Shown: piece after piece, positions 31,384 through 33,514 of the stretch
Layout: each line of letters opens with the position of its first letter
How positions within the stretch are numbered: position 1 is the stretch's first letter
Notes under the pieces: model-generated
What the model was told of the DNA's origin: nothing
Databases searched by the model: none
What the model saw: the letters and a program-made list of their open reading frames with translations, nothing else
From: a bacterium
GTDB taxonomy: Bacteria; Joyebacterota; Joyebacteria; Joyebacterales; Joyebacteraceae
Assembly (NCBI GenBank): GCA_025774545.1
Contig: JALGVU010000039.1
Location: 1-33,514, forward strand
Length of the DNA: 33,514 nucleotides
Reading direction: 5' to 3'
Translations under genes and position numbers: made by a program

Positions 31384-33141
31384 ATGAATGGAATGAGGAT
31401 GAAGCTGCCGGTGCTCCTGGCGCTCCTCGTGATCGCCGCGGGCGGATTCGCCCCGGCGGCGGCCGACGACGGCGTCACGACGCTCTCGGTGATCTTCACG
31501 AATGACACGCACGGCGGAATCGACCGGACCGGCGCGACGTTCATGAATCGGGAGTTCCCGCCGCCCCTGGGGGGCGGCGCGTCCGCCGCGGCCTACATCG
31601 GGCAGCTGAGGGAGAGAGCGTCGGCCGAGGGGAACCACGTCCTCGTGGTGGATCAGGGCGACATCTTCCAGGGGACGCCGGTCGGGAACTACCGCAAGGG
31701 CGAGTCGGTGGTCGAGTTCTTCAATCACGTGGGCGTCGACCTCTGGACGGTGGGGAACCACGACTTCGACGAGGGCGCCGAGAACCTCTGGCACCTGATC
31801 GACATGTCCGAGATGCCGGTCCTCTCGGCGAATCTCGTCTGGAACGAGACGGGCGAACCCGTCGAGCACGTCGAGCCCTACGTGATCAAGGAGTACGACG
31901 GGGTCAAGATCGCCATCATCGGACTGACCACGACCGACACGCCGAAGATGACCTTCCCCGGGCACGTCGAGAGCGTCGCCTTCCTTCCGGAGATCGACAC
32001 CGCGGCCAAGTACGTGGAGGAGGTGCGGCAGAAGGGGGCCGACATCGTCTTCGTGTCGGCCCACATGGGCATTCCGTACGATCCCGAGGCCGGATACGAG
32101 GCGATCATCGAGGAGGAAGAGGAGCAGCTTCTGCTCGGCGGCGAGCGCGAGCCGGTGGAGGAAGGCACCTGGGGCGCGAACGCCATGGAGATCGCTCACA
32201 GCGTGCCCGGCATCGACGTCTTCTTCGCCGGCCACATCCACAAGGGATTCGACAAGCCGTGGGAGGAGCCGTCGACCCACACGATTCTCTTCCAGACCTA
32301 CGGACGCGGCTCGGGCGTCGGGCACGTCGATCTTCTCATCGACACCGCGTCGAAGTCGCTCGTCGGCTACGAGCTTCCGAGCTACCGAGGCGATCTCATC
32401 ACGCTCTTCGAGGACGAGTGGTGGCCGGACGCCGAGACGGCCGACATGGTTGGGCGGATGGTCGACGAGGCCGAAGAGGGCATGGACGAGGTGATCGGAT
32501 TCAGCGAGACCGATCTCACGCGGGGCGGCGAGGGCGAGACACGGATGGGTAATCTCGTGTGCGACGCCATGCGCGAGGAGGTCACGGCCGACTTCGCCTT
32601 CACGAATCTGGGCGGCATCCGCGACGAGATTCCGGCCGGCCCCGTGACCCCGCGCCAGGTCTTCCGCGTTCTCCCGTTCGGGAACAGCCTCATGGTCTTC
32701 GAGGTCGACGGGCGCTTCCTGAAGGAGATCATCGAGTACCGCGTGAGCGCCGACCACCACGGCGTCTACATGTCCGGCGGGAAGATCGTCTATAACAAGA
32801 CGCGGCCGGACTACGACCGGATCACGTCGTTCACGGTGGGAGGGGAGCCGTGGAGCCCGAGTAGGACGTACCGCGTCGTGACCACCGACTTCCTCGCCGC
32901 GGGGAACGCTGGGCTCTACATGCTCCCGACGGTCCCCGAGACGCAGAAGAGGCGGACGTCGACGACGTGCATGGACGCCGTCGTCCACTTCATCGCGCGC
33001 CACACGCCCATACACGTCGAGCTCGACGGCCGCTGGGCCCGCAACGACGACGCGACGGTCGACGCGGCGCTCGTCGAGGCCATGAAGGACATGGAGCCCC
33101 TCGTGCCTCCCGACGAAGAGGCGGAGGGCGCATACCAATAG
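31384..33141 (+). CDS. Exported 5'-nucleotidase/UshA-family phosphohydrolase
   Basis: The 585-residue precursor starts at ATG 31384 after GTGAGGAGTGG, with ATG 31393 an equally possible in-frame start. A signal peptide ends near PAAA. The calcineurin-type metal site is complete: D41-T-H43, D90-Q-G-D93, G124-N-H126-D, then SAHMG and GHIHKG. From about residue 372 the C-terminal substrate-binding domain of 5'-nucleotidases follows (ETRMGNLVCDAM, FTNLGGIRDEIPAG, RVLPFGNSLMVFEVDG). Such enzymes dephosphorylate extracellular nucleotides to nucleosides, or cleave UDP-sugars or 2',3'-cyclic nucleotides. A nucleoside product would suit the BMP-type importer upstream. The exact substrate cannot be fixed from the sequence. 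The 116-base gap before the gene holds only an imperfect GATGC/GCATC hairpin at 31348-31365. Confidence 0.88.
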   Translation: MNGMRMKLPVLLALLVIAAGGFAPAAADDGVTTLSVIFTNDTHGGIDRTGATFMNREFPPPLGGGASAAAYIGQLRERASAEGNHVLVVDQGDIFQGTPVGNYRKGESVVEFFNHVGVDLWTVGNHDFDEGAENLWHLIDMSEMPVLSANLVWNETGEPVEHVEPYVIKEYDGVKIAIIGLTTTDTPKMTFPGHVESVAFLPEIDTAAKYVEEVRQKGADIVFVSAHMGIPYDPEAGYEAIIEEEEEQLLLGGEREPVEEGTWGANAMEIAHSVPGIDVFFAGHIHKGFDKPWEEPSTHTILFQTYGRGSGVGHVDLLIDTASKSLVGYELPSYRGDLITLFEDEWWPDAETADMVGRMVDEAEEGMDEVIGFSETDLTRGGEGETRMGNLVCDAMREEVTADFAFTNLGGIRDEIPAGPVTPRQVFRVLPFGNSLMVFEVDGRFLKEIIEYRVSADHHGVYMSGGKIVYNKTRPDYDRITSFTVGGEPWSPSRTYRVVTTDFLAAGNAGLYMLPTVPETQKRRTSTTCMDAVVHFIARHTPIHVELDGRWARNDDATVDAALVEAMKDMEPLVPPDEEAEGAYQ

Positions 33142-33167
33142 TCGGGACGGCCAGACGGTGCACGGGT

Positions 33168-33209
33168 GCGGGCCCGCCGGGGAGCCGGAGCGCGGGCCCG
33201 CGCGTTTCT
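33168..33209 (+). terminator. Terminator-like hairpin after the 5'-nucleotidase gene
   Basis: GCGGGCCCGC occurs at 33168-33177 and again at 33192-33201. Because the 10-base arm is its own reverse complement, the two copies form a perfect stem around a 14-base loop, followed by GCGTTTCT. The T-run is short, but the position, 26 bases after the stop codon and 24 bases before a strong promoter, supports a transcript end. Confidence 0.55.
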
Positions 33210-33232
33210 GAGCGAGCATTCGTGATCTACGC

Positions 33233-33261
33233 TGGACAATCGCTCCCGAATGTGCTATAGT
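33233..33261 (+). promoter_or_regulatory. Strong sigma70-type promoter with extended -10
   Basis: TGGACA at 33233-33238 and TATAGT at 33256-33261 are 17 bases apart. TG at 33253-33254 gives the extended -10 form TGNTATAGT. Transcription should start near 33268, leaving about a 160-base leader before the gene at 33428. This is the best promoter match in the window. Confidence 0.7.
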
Positions 33262-33427
33262 GTTATGATGTGAGGGAATGCGCCCCCGCGGCGAGTCGTT
33301 CTTGGGCCCGGCGCGCGGGGCGAAGAGGATAGACACGTGAAAAGGAGGCACGTCGACGAAGCACGATCAGGCAGGTAACCCCCTGCGAAACGGCGTTTTC
33401 TCTGAGGATCCAAAGGAGGACGGAGGC
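33262..33427 (+). other. Long 5' leader with possible structure and a small open frame
   Basis: The leader between the promoter and the last gene contains complementary GC-rich arms near 33280 (CGCCCCCGCG) and 33311 (CGCGCGGGGCG). It also contains a short hairpin GCAGG/CCTGC near 33371-33386. A GTG-started frame of 13 codons (33337-33378, reading KRRHVDEARSGR after the start) follows a GAAGAGG sequence. These could be an attenuator or simply untranslated sequence. No known riboswitch consensus was recognised. Confidence 0.25.
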
Positions 33428-33514
33428 ATGAGACACGTAGCATTCTTGGCCGTCGCGGTCCTGGTTGCAGCCTGCGGGACCGGCATGGCCGCCATCGTGA
33501 TCAACGAGATCTAC
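33428..33514 (+). CDS. Exported protein beginning a lamin-tail domain (3' partial)
   Basis: The gene starts at ATG 33428 behind AAAGGAGGACGGAGGC and is cut by the window end after 29 codons. The signal peptide is HVAFLAVAVLVAACGTGMAA, and the mature start IVINEIY is the typical first strand of a lamin-tail domain. It matches VLINEIY in the large protein encoded at 23388. A lipoprotein cleavage at VAAC is an alternative but would leave five residues before the domain. The rest of the protein, including any catalytic part, is outside the window. Confidence 0.7.
   Translation, partial: MRHVAFLAVAVLVAACGTGMAAIVINEIY

Noticed and set aside
33340-33400. Cyclic-di-GMP (GEMM) riboswitch suggested by GGTAACCCCC
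   Set aside because: The conserved GEMM core elements around the ligand pocket are missing, and only a short chance similarity remains.
1-33514. tRNA, rRNA, transposase or integrase genes
   Set aside because: No tRNA-like cloverleaf ends, rRNA segments, insertion-sequence termini or recombinase motifs were recognised on either strand.

Overview
This 33.5-kb window is strongly G+C-rich (roughly two thirds by eye), and every supported gene lies on the + strand. The predicted proteins point to a Gram-negative-type bacterium with an outer membrane and lipoproteins. Several envelope proteins resemble those of the FCB group: FlgD-like Ig C-termini, PorV/PorQ-like and FadL-like barrels, a secreted helix-hairpin-helix/barrel protein and lamin-tail-domain proteins. 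With the high G+C this suggests an uncultured FCB-related phylum such as Eisenbacteria, Krumholzibacteriota or Latescibacterota. That placement is inferred from protein style, not from a marker gene.

Region 1 (1-8610) looks like purine catabolism. It holds a 5'-truncated XdhC/YqeB-type molybdenum-hydroxylase maturation fusion, the FAD subunit of a xanthine-dehydrogenase-type enzyme, two overlapping, divergent catabolic-type transcarbamylases, carbamate kinase, adenine deaminase and an MFS transporter. Together they could deaminate adenine, oxidise purines, move a carbamoyl group to phosphate and harvest ATP. The catalytic molybdenum subunit and the ring-opening enzymes are not in the window.

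Region 2 (8784-15152) is a BMP/PnrA-type nucleoside ABC importer: lipoprotein, double ATPase and two permeases. A murJ lipid II flippase gene sits between the two permease genes. Region 3 (15185-18656) has a secreted metallophosphoesterase, a good promoter, and a ComEC-like metallo-beta-lactamase lipoprotein gene broken by a -1 frameshift.

Region 4 (18696-22086) is a CUT1-type sugar or glycerol-phosphate ABC importer (two permeases and a binding lipoprotein) without its ATPase. Region 5 (22149-33514) encodes exported and outer-membrane proteins: two related OB-fold/FlgD-Ig proteins (the larger with a lamin-tail domain), a PorV/PorQ-like protein, an HhH/barrel protein, a FadL-like barrel and a UshA-type 5'-nucleotidase. 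A terminator-like hairpin and an excellent promoter follow, leading into a lamin-tail protein cut off by the window end.

Taken together, the window may encode a route for scavenging extracellular nucleic acids or nucleotides: exported OB/LTD/MBL/HhH proteins and a 5'-nucleotidase outside, nucleoside import through the BMP transporter, then purine breakdown with ATP recovery. The individual enzyme families are well supported. The joined-up pathway is inference.
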